Assembly: GCF_963678635.1 (NCBI RefSeq)
Contig: NC_087064.1
Location: forward strand, 51,976,684-52,040,683
Reading direction: 5' to 3'
Source: Symsagittifera roscoffensis
Lineage: Eukaryota; Xenacoelomorpha; Acoela; Convolutidae
Length of the DNA: 64,000 nucleotides
Shown here: piece by piece, positions 22,409 through 34,999 of the stretch
Layout of the letters: each line of letters begins with the position of its first letter
Numbering within the stretch: the first letter of the stretch is position 1
Notes under the pieces: generated by a model
The model's input: only the letters and a program-made list of their open reading frames with translations
The model's database searches: none
What the model was told of the DNA's origin: nothing
Translations under genes and position numbers: made by a program

Positions 22409-25400
22409 CCCGTGGCTAAATGCACGAAAACATTCAATGGATTTGAAATTATCAGAAAGCAGTTCAGATCTCAAGTACCAATTCTAATATCCACAATTCG
22501 TCAATTCTTTCTTGGTAACAGAAAGAAAGCTAATAAAACATCGAAAAAAGCTGCAAAGCACGAACAAAATGATCAAATCTAAAATTTAACACGGCTAAGG
22601 CTCATCTAATTTTCAAATATAAAGCAAACTTGTTTTCAGCTATTATGACGCAGTGAACAAAAAACTCAAAAAACCGAGGTTCAAATTGAATAAACGAAAA
22701 TGAAAAAGTATATTTCTTAATTTTGGAAATTTTTATTCATTAAGAACTTATTCAACTTTCATTTCTCAAGTTGGGCATCACAGAAACACTTTTTACATTT
22801 GATTTCAAATGAAACCAGGAAAATTCGATAATCTCATGCAATGCAGTTTTCTCCCCGACAAACAATGGAAAGGAACAATATCAACAAAAATTGGGACGCA
22901 AATTTAGGGCGAAAAAAAATTAAAAACTTTAACAAAATTTGGACCATAATTTTAACGCAGTCAATATTCGAAAACTCTGCAATACGATATTTTTGCTCGC
23001 TCAGAATTTTTTTTCCGAAAATGATAACGATACGCCAAGCTCTAATTAATGTGAATACAGTAGGCAAAACAGAAGGATCAAGCATAAACCTTGAAGTAAC
23101 GCATAACTATAAAACGTTTAGAACGGTAGACATTGCAATAATTTGGAAAAAAAGGTAGTTTTTCTTCAAGAAAATTTAATTGAAACTGAAACGCAATTTT
23201 TAAAATCAACAAAAAAGACAAAAAAATGTTTTACACACGAATTTTTAATCGATTTTTTTTAATTGTGAAAACAAAACGTACTAGGTAAACATACAGCTGA
23301 TAAAGCTACGGTTGAAAAAATTAAGGTACCTATCATATCTTTTTAAACGGAAGAGTAGAATGAAGCTCAATTGGATCAAGCTAAAATTTAGATATATACA
23401 GCAAAAAAAAGTTAAGTAATCATCGGACATTGTGATTCAGATTCAAAGCAATTAGCAGGTGCAAGAGCAAGCAAAAAATATAACTTCATAGCAGAGATAG
23501 ATTCCATTGGCGACATTTAAGCTGAAATACGGTAGACATATAGGCCATTCTTAAACCGAGACATGTCAGCCTATTAAATCTGAAGACACTTCAAACCATA
23601 TAAAATGCCGGGAACAATAAATTACGCGCAATTTAACACACATGCCAATTGTAAGCGCAGTGGAGCAAGCATTTACAACTTCCAGTTTTGTACTTACTCT
23701 TATTTTTCAATTACTGATCAAATCGAGTCGAGTACTGATCACTTGGCCGAATACTGATCAAGAACGTCATTTTTATTTACCGTGACTATATCTATCTACT
23801 TTTGAGATGAATGCTTTCTCAAATAAATTTGGGAGTTTTTGTCTCACTTACTTTCAGCTCAATATCTTTTTATAAATAGTTTGGCTTTTGTCTTAGTTCA
23901 AATTGTTGAACTGGCTGAAATATCTCATTTCAAATTTTCGCGCTTCTTCAAACAAAACGTTTGTTTTTATTCAATCTCTTCAAATGACACTAAACCAGTG
24001 TCGCCATTCTCCTGGGAAAAATACCTCTCGGACTCGAATTGGTGAACACATGATAATCAAAATTTTTTTTACTGTTACAAACAAAAACATGAGGTATTTT
24101 CAAAGAACAGGGGGGGGGGGGGTTTCTACAGTAGTGACTTGCACAGGAACTTTTGTCCTGTCCTGTAGTTTGCTTAAAATTGTCACACCCTTTTTATGTT
24201 GTTTTGAACACTTTTCGGAGTCTAAAAAGAAACTCAGAAAAGATATCGAGTTCTTTAAAAAAAAAGAGAGAGAACTCTTGAATTAAAATACCTCTGAAAA
24301 TACCAAAATACCAGGGGATCTGAAATTAACTTTAAGGAAACAGTTCCTTACTGGGACCAGGGTAATGAAACTTACATAATACCAAATGAAACATTACAAA
24401 GAAAAAAGCATCAGTGATTGTTACAAAAGTGTTGAACAGTTTTATAGCTAATTAAGCCATGCTAATAAAAAAGTAGAAATTCTAACTAGCGAAGTGTGAA
24501 CTTATAGGGTTTAATATCAAGACATGATAAGCTTGAATTGATTATCCGGTGTTGAACGAGGGTGTCAAGGCCTGGGAACTAGTTTACAATACAAGTAGAT
24601 TTTTAGCAAAAGAGCTCTGAATAGCAATGTGTTATTTTTATCGATTAATTGATCAGAACTCCGACCAAAAATCGGAACTTGGGTTTTTTCAGTAATTCGT
24701 TGACCGAAAATTATCAATTTCTGAGCAATTGATCGACTTTTAAAAAATGCTTTACACAGTGATCAACAAAAAATCTGGAACAGTTGAGAAAATTGAGTTC
24801 AAAGTTTACCTGTAATACAGATGCGAGTAAGAGTTGTTTAGCGAGAAAAGGTCAAATTCGGCAGAACTAGAGTTCTGATGCCCCATGATAAACAAGAGGT
24901 TAAAGAAACGTCAATTGGAGAAGAAAAAGAAAAAACAATAAATTAAACGCCAAAAAGCAGTCATTTTGAGGGCAAAATTTTGACACATTAATGGCTATAT
25001 CTCGAAAATGCCATATGCTATAAAAACCAACTGCTCGAACAGCAAAATATATTTCCAAGTAAAACAATTTTGAAACATGGAAAAATAAGATTTTATAGAT
25101 AGTATAACTTGATACTAGTTAAGTTATACAGGCCAAATTAACAAATTTGTTCTAAAATTGGACATTTGCGACTACACTAGCTCAATGATAGTATATGTGT
25201 GCACTTTAAGGTGTCAAATGCTGAATGATCAGTGCTGTGACCAAGCGTTGGTAAGTATAAGTAAGGGTTAAAGTAGGTGCAAAAAGTGCGAAATGTCACA
25301 GCATCAATGGACCCAATGAGGCGGTGGCTGAGAGGGGAGCGTTGAAAATTAGCCCCAGGCGATAGCGATAGAAGTCTTTTAATCTAGTACCGAAAGGGAA

Positions 25401-27457
25401 TTCCGCAACAAGGTAACTGCAGCCCCCGTCGGTTCTGGTTGTTCAAAAATAAGACATGTCGCTCGTTGTTTACAGAAATTCAATCAGGCCAATGCAGGCG
25501 AGCGCTGAAGGGAAAGAATGCTAAATAACGATGACAAGCGACATAAATCAGCTACATAAGAGCCCCTATTATTTTGTCTCGCGGGTATTTTCCTTACAAC
25601 CAGGGCGCAAGACAATTCGCGGTTAAATTAACCCCATTCAAAGTTACTTCTTAATCTTACATCTGTATTGCTATCTGGGCACTACAAAAACACTTTTCTA
25701 TTTTTCTAAAACTGTTAACTTTCTTAGAGACAATGAGCACTTTTCAGCTCAACCACAATTTAAATTTCGTGGAAAACAGTGAAATTTGATACTTATAGCA
25801 CTAAACATTTCACTGCACTTTTCCAAACGACCCCTCTAATTCGTGATTTGAAAACAAAAAGGTCAATTCAAAGGGAACTCTTCATAATCAATGCTGAGAG
25901 CTCTTCCCTACTTATCAGCTAACTAGAGGCAAAATATTGATTAATGCTGCCATTGATGCAAAAATCGCTTTTTAGTTGGGCCACAGAGGTATAATAAGAT
26001 CAGCATTTGATGACTTAGTTTGTTCAATAAGGGCCTCAATTCCACCCTTGAGCCTCATCATTTTTGAACAAGATATTGGAATCAACTATTCGGCTTCTGA
26101 AACTAAACAACACGAAAGGCTGAAAAAATCAGTAAGATCTTTTTTGTTGATAAAAATACCGAAGTGGGGTATACTGGAACAAAAGTATAACCCGTGGTTA
26201 ATTAAAATAAGGGTGACAGTCTGATTTTTGACAAAGAAAAGCAGCCAAGCAGGGATATTTAGTTACAACTGCAGATTAAATTTTTGATTTCCCAGAGGAG
26301 TAACTGGAACCTCGTGGCTAATTTGCTTTTTACCAACTTCAGTGGCTAAGTGCCATTTTTATAATTGAATTAGTAAAAATGGATACTAACAAGAAATGGG
26401 AGGGGTTTCGAGATTAGTTGGAGCGGACAAACAAACCAACAAATTGTGAACAAATTCAGAAATTATTGGGTGGAAAAAATGATAAAAACTAGATAAAAAA
26501 GCACGCCACCGGTCTGTTATCATTAAATCACCATAAATTACATAAACTGAGACGAAGTAATCTTCGAAAGGTTTTCAGAAATAAATCAAGTACAAATCTG
26601 GCAAATTTAGAAAAATCGAAGCAAAAAAATGACCAACTAATGATTTGGAAAACGAGTCGAACAAAAATAAACTCAGAAAAAAAACGAGCATCAGTCTGCT
26701 ATGGATCCCCTGAATTACTGATCATTTATTGAACGCTATGATGACCACCACAGAAGCCTTGCCGAGTTTCAATTGGACAGAATTTTAAGGAAGTGCTCAA
26801 AAGCAATTGCAACTATTTCCTAAATGCAAAAACGGACTGCAAAAATTAATGAGACTCGACTACCAGTACAAACGGCTTTTGGAAAGACTTAAAACAACCG
26901 AATCCAATGAATCGAAATAAAAAGCGACAGGGAAAACATGGCAACAAAACAGCCAAAATTGGATGTTGGTAGATCAAACTATCAAATAAAGGTGCTTGAG
27001 GTTTACTAACCTAAAGTATGCAAAAGCCATTTGGTTTGGAGCTCCCAGACCTTTCAATAACCTGAACAATTATTCATCTTAACATAAACCAATTGGACTT
27101 AAGGGAACAAACATTTGATGATAAAGGAGTCATGTACTCGCATTTGTAGTAAATACTCCAAAAAAATGGAGAATAATCGTATCGGGGCAAATCCCTGAAT
27201 CCTCTGAATGTCCTTTAACGTCTATCAAACAGTTTCCAGTTGACCAAAACTGATTAAAATTTGAGGAAAAAAGTCACTGTTCAACGCCACGCCCTATTCG
27301 TACGGTGATATTTTTGCGTCTAGTAGACTCAGAAAAGAACAAACATTTTGCCTCGATTTCAGAGCCCGATTAATATGCCACTTAGGGGTTGATAAACTAA
27401 ATATAGATTCATGGCTAACCCTCATATTGATCCAGGCTTGCCAACTTTTGAAAATTG
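22409..27457. other. AT-rich region, no supportable gene
   Basis: About 5 kb with only short, compositionally biased frames. A 13-base G run is at 24110-24122. Near 25320 a GGTGGCTGAGAGGGGAGCG phrase looks like an A box, but no B box follows. I see no exon with both splice sites and protein-like codon use. Confidence 0.55.
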
Positions 27458-27540
27458 AAATATGAACCACTGTGCTCAAATATGAACTTTTGTACGAACC
27501 TCACATGAACTTATATTACATGAACCAGTTGACAAGGCTG
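27458..27540 (+). repeat. Direct repeat, first copy (ATATGAACCACT...CAAGGCT)
   Basis: Starts AAATATGAACCACT and ends ATGAACCAGTTGACAAGGCT. The same order recurs at 27705-27777 after about 165 bp, with indels. Confidence 0.6.
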
Positions 27541-27704
27541 ATTATGAAAAAAAAATTGCGCCGCAGTTAAACTTTCGGGAAAACAGGGAAAATTTTGACC
27601 GCCTTTAGAAAAATTTTAGGGTTGGTCGGCCAAAAACGGATGTCATAAAATAATATCAAAGGAGGGACCCTTTGGTTGGCGAGGGGGTCGAATCCCTGAG
27701 ACAA

Positions 27705-27777
27705 AAATATGAACCACTCTAAAAAAATGAACATAATATCAACCAGTTTATATTATATGAACCAGCTGGCAAGGCTT
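27705..27777 (+). repeat. Direct repeat, second copy
   Basis: AAATATGAACCACT to ATGAACCAGCTGGCAAGGCT, the partner of 27458-27540. The spacer holds TTGGCGAGGGGGTCGAATCCC near 27675, which is partly B-box-like. Confidence 0.6.
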
Positions 27778-29253
27778 TATTTATTAGACGAATTAAAATT
27801 TTGAGCTCAGAGCAATATATTTCGTGGCATCACTGTTAAAAAAATAGTGCATGTAGCAAAGAAAATTCCGGTCAAAATAACAAACACAGAGGCGAAGCAT
27901 AGCTTGGCATCACTTGCGATACAGTGCAAGCGCAGCATTGCAAGCTAGCGAATAGAAAATGAGACGAAAATCACAAAATCGAAAAAAATGGTAATAATGC
28001 ATATAAATTCAGAAAAACAGAAAAAACAACCACCAGTATTAAATAAGCTTTTAGTGTTTACCGAGTATTAGCCGACAAAAAGTGGGTAGACGCCCATTAA
28101 GCCGATAAAAAATTCGTAAGAAACTGTTGTCATAAAAAAAAATTGAGCAATAAGTTTTAAATCTTTTAAGTTTTGCAACACAAAACCGAATTTTTCAAAA
28201 AAAAGTCCATCACATTTTGCCTCTAAAGCGACACGAAACTAGGTAAATTAACAGATAAAACAAAAGCCGGAACAAATTTGGGAGAAGACAAAATTTAATT
28301 GAAAATAAAAACAAAAAGGAAAACCTAAGAAAATACCCGTTAGGGCTATCTATTTTACAAGTTTCAGGAGTAAATCAAAAATACTTGCATATAAAATGAA
28401 AATTGCTGACAACATACAAAAATTCCCCGAGTTAGCAAATAAGCTGAAAAAACATAGGCAGACAAATGAAAGTCCGACCATTCAATTTTTCCCGAAAACA
28501 TTGTAATTCTATTCAAACTGGAAAAAAGTTGAACAGGGGCTCGAAGCACCAGCAAAAGGGTACAAAGGCAACCTCATTACCTCAAGTCCAAGTGGGAACG
28601 AAACTGAAAGTTGTTGAGGTGCAACAATAAAGCAAATGAGAAACGCGACTAAGATGTAAGAAACGTTGCTCACAGGAAAAGACTAGTTCCCGATTACAAG
28701 AAACGCTATCGCAAGTGTAAAAAACTCGAAAAAACAAAATTTCTCCAAATTAACTTTCTCCATTTTTTTCGTCGTGTGATCTGAGGAGGTGAACGAAAGC
28801 AAAAAATCCAGGCATATTCAAAAGTAATAGTATATTAGTTATAGCTGACAAGTTTTTCTCAAAAAAGGAAAAGAAAACAAAAAATATCAAAAAAAATCCG
28901 TTTGAATTTTTTCAACTTTTTTTTTCTGAAGGCGGCGCTACAAGAATTTTGGGAAACTAAATTTACTGAAACTAATTTTTCACAATCAATAGTAATAATT
29001 TCTTAAGTATAATTGATAACAATTTTTCTGAGAATTTAGCTGAATTGTTTCTGACTTTGTTTTTTTCCGAAGAAGGTGCTAAAAACCCTGAAACTAGCTT
29101 TACTAAAGTTAACTATAGCTTCACGGCATAACCTGATTAATAAGCTATTATAAAACCTACTCGGTTTTCTCGACAAGACTTTTCGAAAATAAAAAATTTT
29201 AAAAAACATCAATTGATTCCTTAAAATTCATAGATTAAAAATGGGTGCGCATT
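27778..29253. other. AT-rich region, repeat fragments only
   Basis: Contains phrases shared with other repeats, such as TTAGCCGACAAAAAG near 28070 and TTCCCGATTACAAG near 28691 (also near 2316). No gene can be supported. Confidence 0.5.
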
Positions 29254-29838
29254 CATAGGTTCCAAAATGAAAAATCAGTCCCATAGGTTCCAAAATGAAA
29301 TAGCAGTCGCATAACTCCCAAATTTTTTCAATTGGTCAAAAGACTAAATTAGCCGATTCTCGGTTTAAGGTCGTTGGTCGATTTGTCTTGATTTTTTTTT
29401 GGCTGAAATATCTGTTTCAAATTGGTTGAAATGGCGCACAGACAGTTCGGCCAAAGACAATTCAGCCAGAATTATACAGATAATTCGGCCAAAGACAATT
29501 CAGCCAACTTTACAAAACGCTAGATTCGAAAGAAAAAAATGGAATTGGAGTTATTTCTCGGTTTAAGGTCGCCGCTGGTCGCGCTACGCGCGCGTCGCCG
29601 CTTCGCGGCGATAACCGGCTCTAAATTTCGTATAGAGTCCTAGCCTTTGGTGGCAAGCTCACAACACGTTGGCGCGGCTGCGGCGGTCAGTTTGAGTTTA
29701 TGCTGCTTCAACAGTATACAATCAATCCAGAAATCCATTGGCTCAAATTTCAAGCAATCAGAATTCAATAAGATAAATTTTGGAACTTAAGCGACTGATT
29801 TTTTTTATTTTGGGAGCTATGAATATTGGAACCTATGG
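29254..29838. mobile_element. Small inverted-repeat element
   Basis: The left arm (29254-29328) contains CATAGGTTCCAAAATGA twice, then AGCAGTCGCATAACTCCCAAA. The right arm (29774-29838) is its imperfect reverse complement (AAATTTTGGAACTTAAGCGACT, then TTTTGGGAGCTATGAAT, then GGAACCTATGG). Inside are two copies of a 23-bp unit (TTCGGCCAAAGAC...CAGCCA) at 29446-29468 and 29484-29506, and a GC-rich palindromic stretch GCGCTACGCGCGCGTCGCCG near 29581. No coding frame. Confidence 0.6.
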
Positions 29839-29990
29839 TAATTAACCTGAAAAAGAAGTGTACACATAGAAAAGTATACATAGATTAAACTTGAAGTGTA
29901 ACCATAGATTACAAATGAAGCGTAAAAAAATAATTTCTTTCGAATCACGACTGAGCTTTGATTTGAGATATCATTCGACTCTTTCCGATG

Positions 29991-30010
29991 ATTATTTGTG
30001 GTACCTGATT
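29991..30010 (+). repeat. Short inverted repeat, left arm
   Basis: ATTATTTGTGGTACCTGATT pairs with AATCAGGTACCACAAATAAT near 30242-30261, leaving a loop of about 230 bp. The region between contains low-scoring frames on both strands that are probably non-coding. Confidence 0.6.
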
Positions 30011-30241
30011 ATGCATGGAAAACAAATAAAGAAAACACCCGAATACAAACTTTCTGCCTATTTTCAAAAGTCTTAACACCAACCAAAATTGGATCCCGTA
30101 CAGCGCTGCTTTAAAGCAATCGAGCAAAACAAACAAAATAGTTAGGTCGAACGCGCTTTTGTTCTGTCCATTTGAAAAATGGGGAGGCACTTGATATTTG
30201 GGAGTTCTAGTTTTATCTTTGTTGATTATTTTCAGCGCAAA

Positions 30242-30261
30242 ATCAGGTACCACAAATAATT
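30242..30261 (+). repeat. Short inverted repeat, right arm
   Basis: Perfect reverse complement of 29991-30010. Confidence 0.6.
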
Positions 30262-30668
30262 ATCTCATGGGTCTAGAGATATATCATATAAGAACCCTTC
30301 CAGTAGTGATTCGACTGACATTGAAACAATTCGAAAAAGTTTTCTGTGTCGAGAATAATGCTTTTAAAATTTTGCTTCCTGGTCTAAATCGACTTGATTT
30401 ATTTACGAAATTTTGCCGATGTATTTATATAGCGCTGATACGGCCCTATCCAACCTTTGCACATACCGTCGCATGACGGAAGGTCCCATTTTTATTGACT
30501 TTTTTTCATGGTCCAAACTCGAGCGAATAAAGCGAGCGAGCAGGCTTAGGTTTTTTAACTCGACCCGCTTAAAATAGCTTATTCCTGCAAAAATTAGTTT
30601 CCCTCAAATAAAGTTAGTTTTAAGGAGTTTTTTAACGCAATTTAATGAATCAAAAAATTTCAACACAG

Positions 30669-30935
30669 CTTCAAATGCTTTTAACCGTCTCTACCAAAGC
30701 CAGTTCTATGTGGGGTCCATTAACTTCGAGTCGACAAAGTCATTAACTTGGTAACATTCGAAAACAGTGAGCTCATGGATGGGTCTCAGTTTCCCCAGAC
30801 CATGAGGTCAATCCTAAAAACAGTGCTACTACTTAATTATTATACTACTATTGCTTTTGTTCAGTAGATAAAAATCATCAAATGCATCGGAGAAGGACCA
30901 ACCCTTGGAACGCTTTTCCGCCGATATCTTCGACT
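30669..30935 (+). other. Exon-like island of higher GC (unresolved)
   Basis: This stretch is less AT-rich than its flanks and has two exon-like pieces. The first is 30669-30750, after a CACAG acceptor and before GTAACA, with a protein-like frame including NRLYQSQFYVGSINFEST. The second is 30865-30935, after TTTTGTTCAG and before GTAAGT, with an open frame PWNAFPPISST. Their phases do not join directly, and neither resembles a protein I know. A hairpin (ATGGGTCT...AGACCAT) sits at about 30777-30802. It may be a gene fragment, a conserved non-coding element or part of the neighbouring retroelement's 3' end. Confidence 0.3.
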
Positions 30936-31504
30936 GTAAGTTTCTATCGCTTATTCCAGCGTTCTGTCTGTTTTCTCTCAGCGAAAATCAATGTTCTGAT
31001 TTACGCGGTTTTTCTGTTTTCGCGAAAATTAAAAAACTCAAGAGTCTTCTTTTTAACAAATTTTCAAAAATTAGCATTTCAGTTCGAAGTGACCATTCCC
31101 AATTTGTTCATTTTGACTAAAAAGACCGTTAATCATCGAAACTGCTCTTTCGTACAGTTGAACTACTTCCAATAAAATTTGTTTTGACGAACCATTTTTT
31201 GACGGCATTTTGGTCAAATGGCACACACTCCAGTCAGCCCCGATCAATTGCTCCACTAAACTGCGAGTAATTTTAAACTTTAAATATACTGGAATACTTC
31301 ATATATACTCTCCACTGAAGCGTTTCTTAATAATTAGTAAGTGTCTCTGAAAACAATAAAATCACAATTTAAATTTCTAAAAGCAGCAATTTTAAACCTA
31401 AAACAACTTAAAGTCCATTAGGTTTCAATTTCAAGTTTAGTTGGCTTGGTTTCTCATTCGAGTTTTTCTCACAAAAACAACACTGCGGTTTTATTTTCTC
31501 TTCT

Positions 31505-34500
31505 TTGTTAATCTTTTGTTCTCTTCGTTCTTTTCATTTTCGTCGTTTGGAAGTTCTAAAACTTCTAAATTCTTCTAATCGTTCTCTTTCCTGCATTTTG
31601 TCATCCGGCTATTGTCACTGTTCCATCTCCTCTTCTTGTGACATCGCTTCTTTGCTCTCGGTTTTTGTGTCTTGCAACACATCGGTGGTTATTCTGACGC
31701 TGTTGGAGGTAGAGGGTAGGGGGTCTACATTAGTTTCCCTATTTCTGCAGAAGCTGTTGTGGAGGCACGGCGTCACATTTCTCCCCAGATCTTCCATCAA
31801 CATTTCGCTTCTTTCTCTTCCACAACAATCAACCCTTTTCAATGTTTTTTTTCACTGCGGTAGTTACTGCATTCCGATGTGTTACAAAAGCTCGCTTGCA
31901 AGCTTCCGATTTTATGTCCATCTGGTACGAACTGTACACTCTGCTGTGTTTCGACATATGCCTTTTGGCATACTCGGACCACCAGGCAGTAATGATGGCT
32001 CTGAATCTTGGCATCAGTCGTTTTCTTGCCCATATCTTCTTTAATTCCATCGAAATGTTCAAGATTTTGCACATTGTCTCAAAAAAATCTAAATCTTCAG
32101 ACAATCGAGTTCTTCTAACTGCTTTTTTTCGATGCTTCCTGTCAATTGTTCTCTTCAACATGAGCTTCCAGCCATCTGATCGCCATCATAACTCCAACTA
32201 TCAATTTTTCTATGGGCTGTGATGAGTCTGGTTATCTATAGAGAGCAGCTCTCTGGAGTTCCAGATCAACACCAGATTACTTTGCTCAGGATACCACCAT
32301 GTTTGTAGCAAACAATGGCATGGGAACTCAGTATGTGTCAACATGATGCTTCTCCAATTTCGTTTTCCTGACGGTTCCAGCAGTGGTTCCAATTCCATCA
32401 TCACTCGGTGGATTTTATCACTATCGTCCATTTCATTGCTATACGTTGCTGTTGACCGTTTCTGCTTCTGTCTTTCAAAATCTTTTTCTCCGACCTTCTC
32501 GCAAGCCTTACATATTTTGGAACTGCTAAAACCCGATCCGCTATCTTCCTTGTGCTTTGTTACGTCCACTGCCATGAAAAGTAGTGGATATCGGCTTTTG
32601 CAAATTACAGCCATCGTTGAGCCTAATGGGTATCGAGCTTCAGACGGCCTGCGATAAGTTTCATTTTCCTGATTTTCATCTCAACTTTTATCGCTTCTCT
32701 CCATTTACCGATATTCTTCTGTTCAATTTGTAACATTCGTGGAAACACTTCTACACTGATGGCCACGACCATCTTATGTTTTTAGATTCAATGGTGACTC
32801 TGAAAATCCAAACAAGCTGTTGAACCCTAGTGCAGTCACTAGATTCAATTCAGTTCCTCCATGACAATCTGCTATTAGTTGTGTTTCCGTTCTCGTTTTC
32901 ATCACTGTATTTCCAAATAGTATCGCCAATTGCTTATGCTGTCTCCCAAGTGTTTTCATGCAGTCAAGACCTCCAAGCATATGACCTTCTTGTCCACAGA
33001 CCTTCTCCAGACAGCTACCAGGCTTGATCCAGTCTTCTGGTACCAGCTAGCCAACTCTACGCTACGCTATTTTCTCGGTAGCTCCTAGAGGATGTAGTCA
33101 TCAAATTGTAAATGATGTTGAGGCCGCGCATATTGCAACTTGATTTCAATTCTCATGACTTCATGAATTCCCATACTACCATCAAGCTTGCTCTCAGTAA
33201 TTCATCTGGGAATCCCAATCCAAACTCCACTCTGTTTTCAGATTTCGGTATGGAAGGTGCAGTCACCTTTTCTTCCAATACAGGTCCTAGTTTGACTTGC
33301 TGACTGGCAACACTTCTTATTGATGATATTCTCGACAAACAGAATCTCAGTAACACATTTTGTTCATAGTCGAAGTAACAATCACGTATGTCCTCTTTGA
33401 TGAAAAGATTGTAGGCCATTCCAACGATTACCGACACGTTGTGGTACGACTTCTTGCTGATCGGTCCAAAGTATTCACTGGAACTCAGCAGTGTTCCCAT
33501 CCCTTCTTTCGTGAGCCTATGTCCTTCATATGAAAATCTTCGGATTTCGTCTATCTTCCTCAAGTTCCTCAAGTTCCACATGTTTTTTCATTTTCACTCA
33601 GAGTGGCTTGCTTTGGTGAATGTCCAACAGCGCTTGTAAGAGCAAGGTTTTTGCCGATTCACTGCCTTCTCTCAGCATTTTTGCACAGGTGTTTAGCGCT
33701 GGTACCGACATCTGTTGAAACATGAACCGGACGAAACAGATATCGTCTCTCCGTTCCGCACTCGCTACCACTACCGCCGCTCCTTCACAGATCATAAGGT
33801 CTGTTAAACTCGTCAACAAGAGCACCCTCTCTTTTTTCGACCTTTTCCTTTTTTCTGAATCGTACTCTCCCATCGTCAGTCCCGTCATACACCTAGCAAA
33901 ACTATGTTGCAGCTCAGTTCTGCTGTATGGTATTGCTATTAGAGCGTGTATCTTCGGAGTTGTTCGTATTTCTTCTTCAAAATGGCGTAGTGCCACTGCC
34001 CTTTACGCTAAACTCACCAATTGATCCACCGCTTCTGTGTGCATCTCGGAAAAACTAACGTTCCATAAGCCTTCTGCTTCATTGTCGTGCCCTTGATCAT
34101 TTCTTCTAGGTAACATTTCAAGGCACTTTTTTTTTCTAGAACGTTTAGATGACCTCTAGCTGAGTTCCTATATTCCATCATTTCCATGTATCCGCCGACG
34201 GTCTCTTCTGTCGAGACTGTTTCCGATAGAGTCAATCGGTTGTGTTCCACTGGGGTCAGCTGTCCTATGACGCTTCCCTTTCCGCGGTTTATGCTCAAAG
34301 GCTTTAACTTCTTGAGGGTACTTTCACCACACTGACCTAATACTTCACCGTACTTCCATTTCCAAAGTTTTTCCCGTAAATTTGCGGTCACTCCTTTTAT
34401 TTTGTAGCTGATTTTAATCTGGCTTTAAGAATCGGCGGCACCACCGCTATGTCCCTCATCTTTGAAGTGCCTTGCGACTGTCATCGCCTTATCCCATGTC

Positions 34501-34969
34501 GACAACATCCTCTACTTGCAATCTTTTTGCTGAGTTGGCAGCGTCTGCATGAGTTTCAGGACCCATCTTTACTTTCCCAAACATTCTTCCAATAATTTTT
34601 CTGTCCAATTTTGTTTACATTCTCTTTTTTTGCAACCTGGAAGGATAAACCAATTCGTAAATGCCTTCCCCCTTTTTGCAACCTTTCGTTTCGCATTCTC
34701 TCTTTTTTTTGCAACCTGTGCGGATAAACCAATTCGTAATTGCTTTCCTGACGCGTCACTTTGATTGGAGAAGTTGTTTCATTCTCATCTGTAGCAGAAT
34801 CATTGAGCAATTCACTGAGTCCTTCACAGTCATCCAAGTTCTTGCGAATCTCTTGCAACAGAGGTCTATTGAGATCTGTTTTCATCAATGAGTGGGTGCT
34901 CCCGTAGCACTGTACTACCCTCCAGACTTCTTCCATGAAAACAACTCGAATCATACCACAGCCAGTCAT
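31505..34969 (-). pseudogene. Retroelement second unit, C-terminal part
   Basis: A chain of overlapping minus-strand frames (34969-34556, 34391-34014, 33996-33598, 33581-33153, 32980-32774, 32614-32210, 32161-31829) with similar composition. They are hydrophilic and charged, with coiled-coil-like stretches and clusters of Lys, Arg and Glu. I recognise no domain. Consecutive frames abut with small shifts, which is what a once continuous reading frame with frameshift decay would leave. No transmembrane segments or signal peptide are obvious. Confidence 0.5.
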
Positions 34970-34999
34970 TTTTCATGATCACAGTGGGTAAACTTCCAA

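Noticed and set aside
22111-22487. Short plus frames inside the foldback element as a possible transposase
   Set aside because: They show no transposase motif and overlap the tRNA-like segment; they are probably chance frames.
25320-25450. Possible SINE with an A-box-like GGTGGCTGAGAGGGGAGCG
   Set aside because: No B box at a suitable distance and no second copy noticed.
31505-32222. Plus-strand open frames of 126-179 codons in the retroelement region
   Set aside because: They are antisense shadows of the minus-strand frames, rich in Ser, Leu, Cys and Phe, as expected from reading a charged protein backwards.
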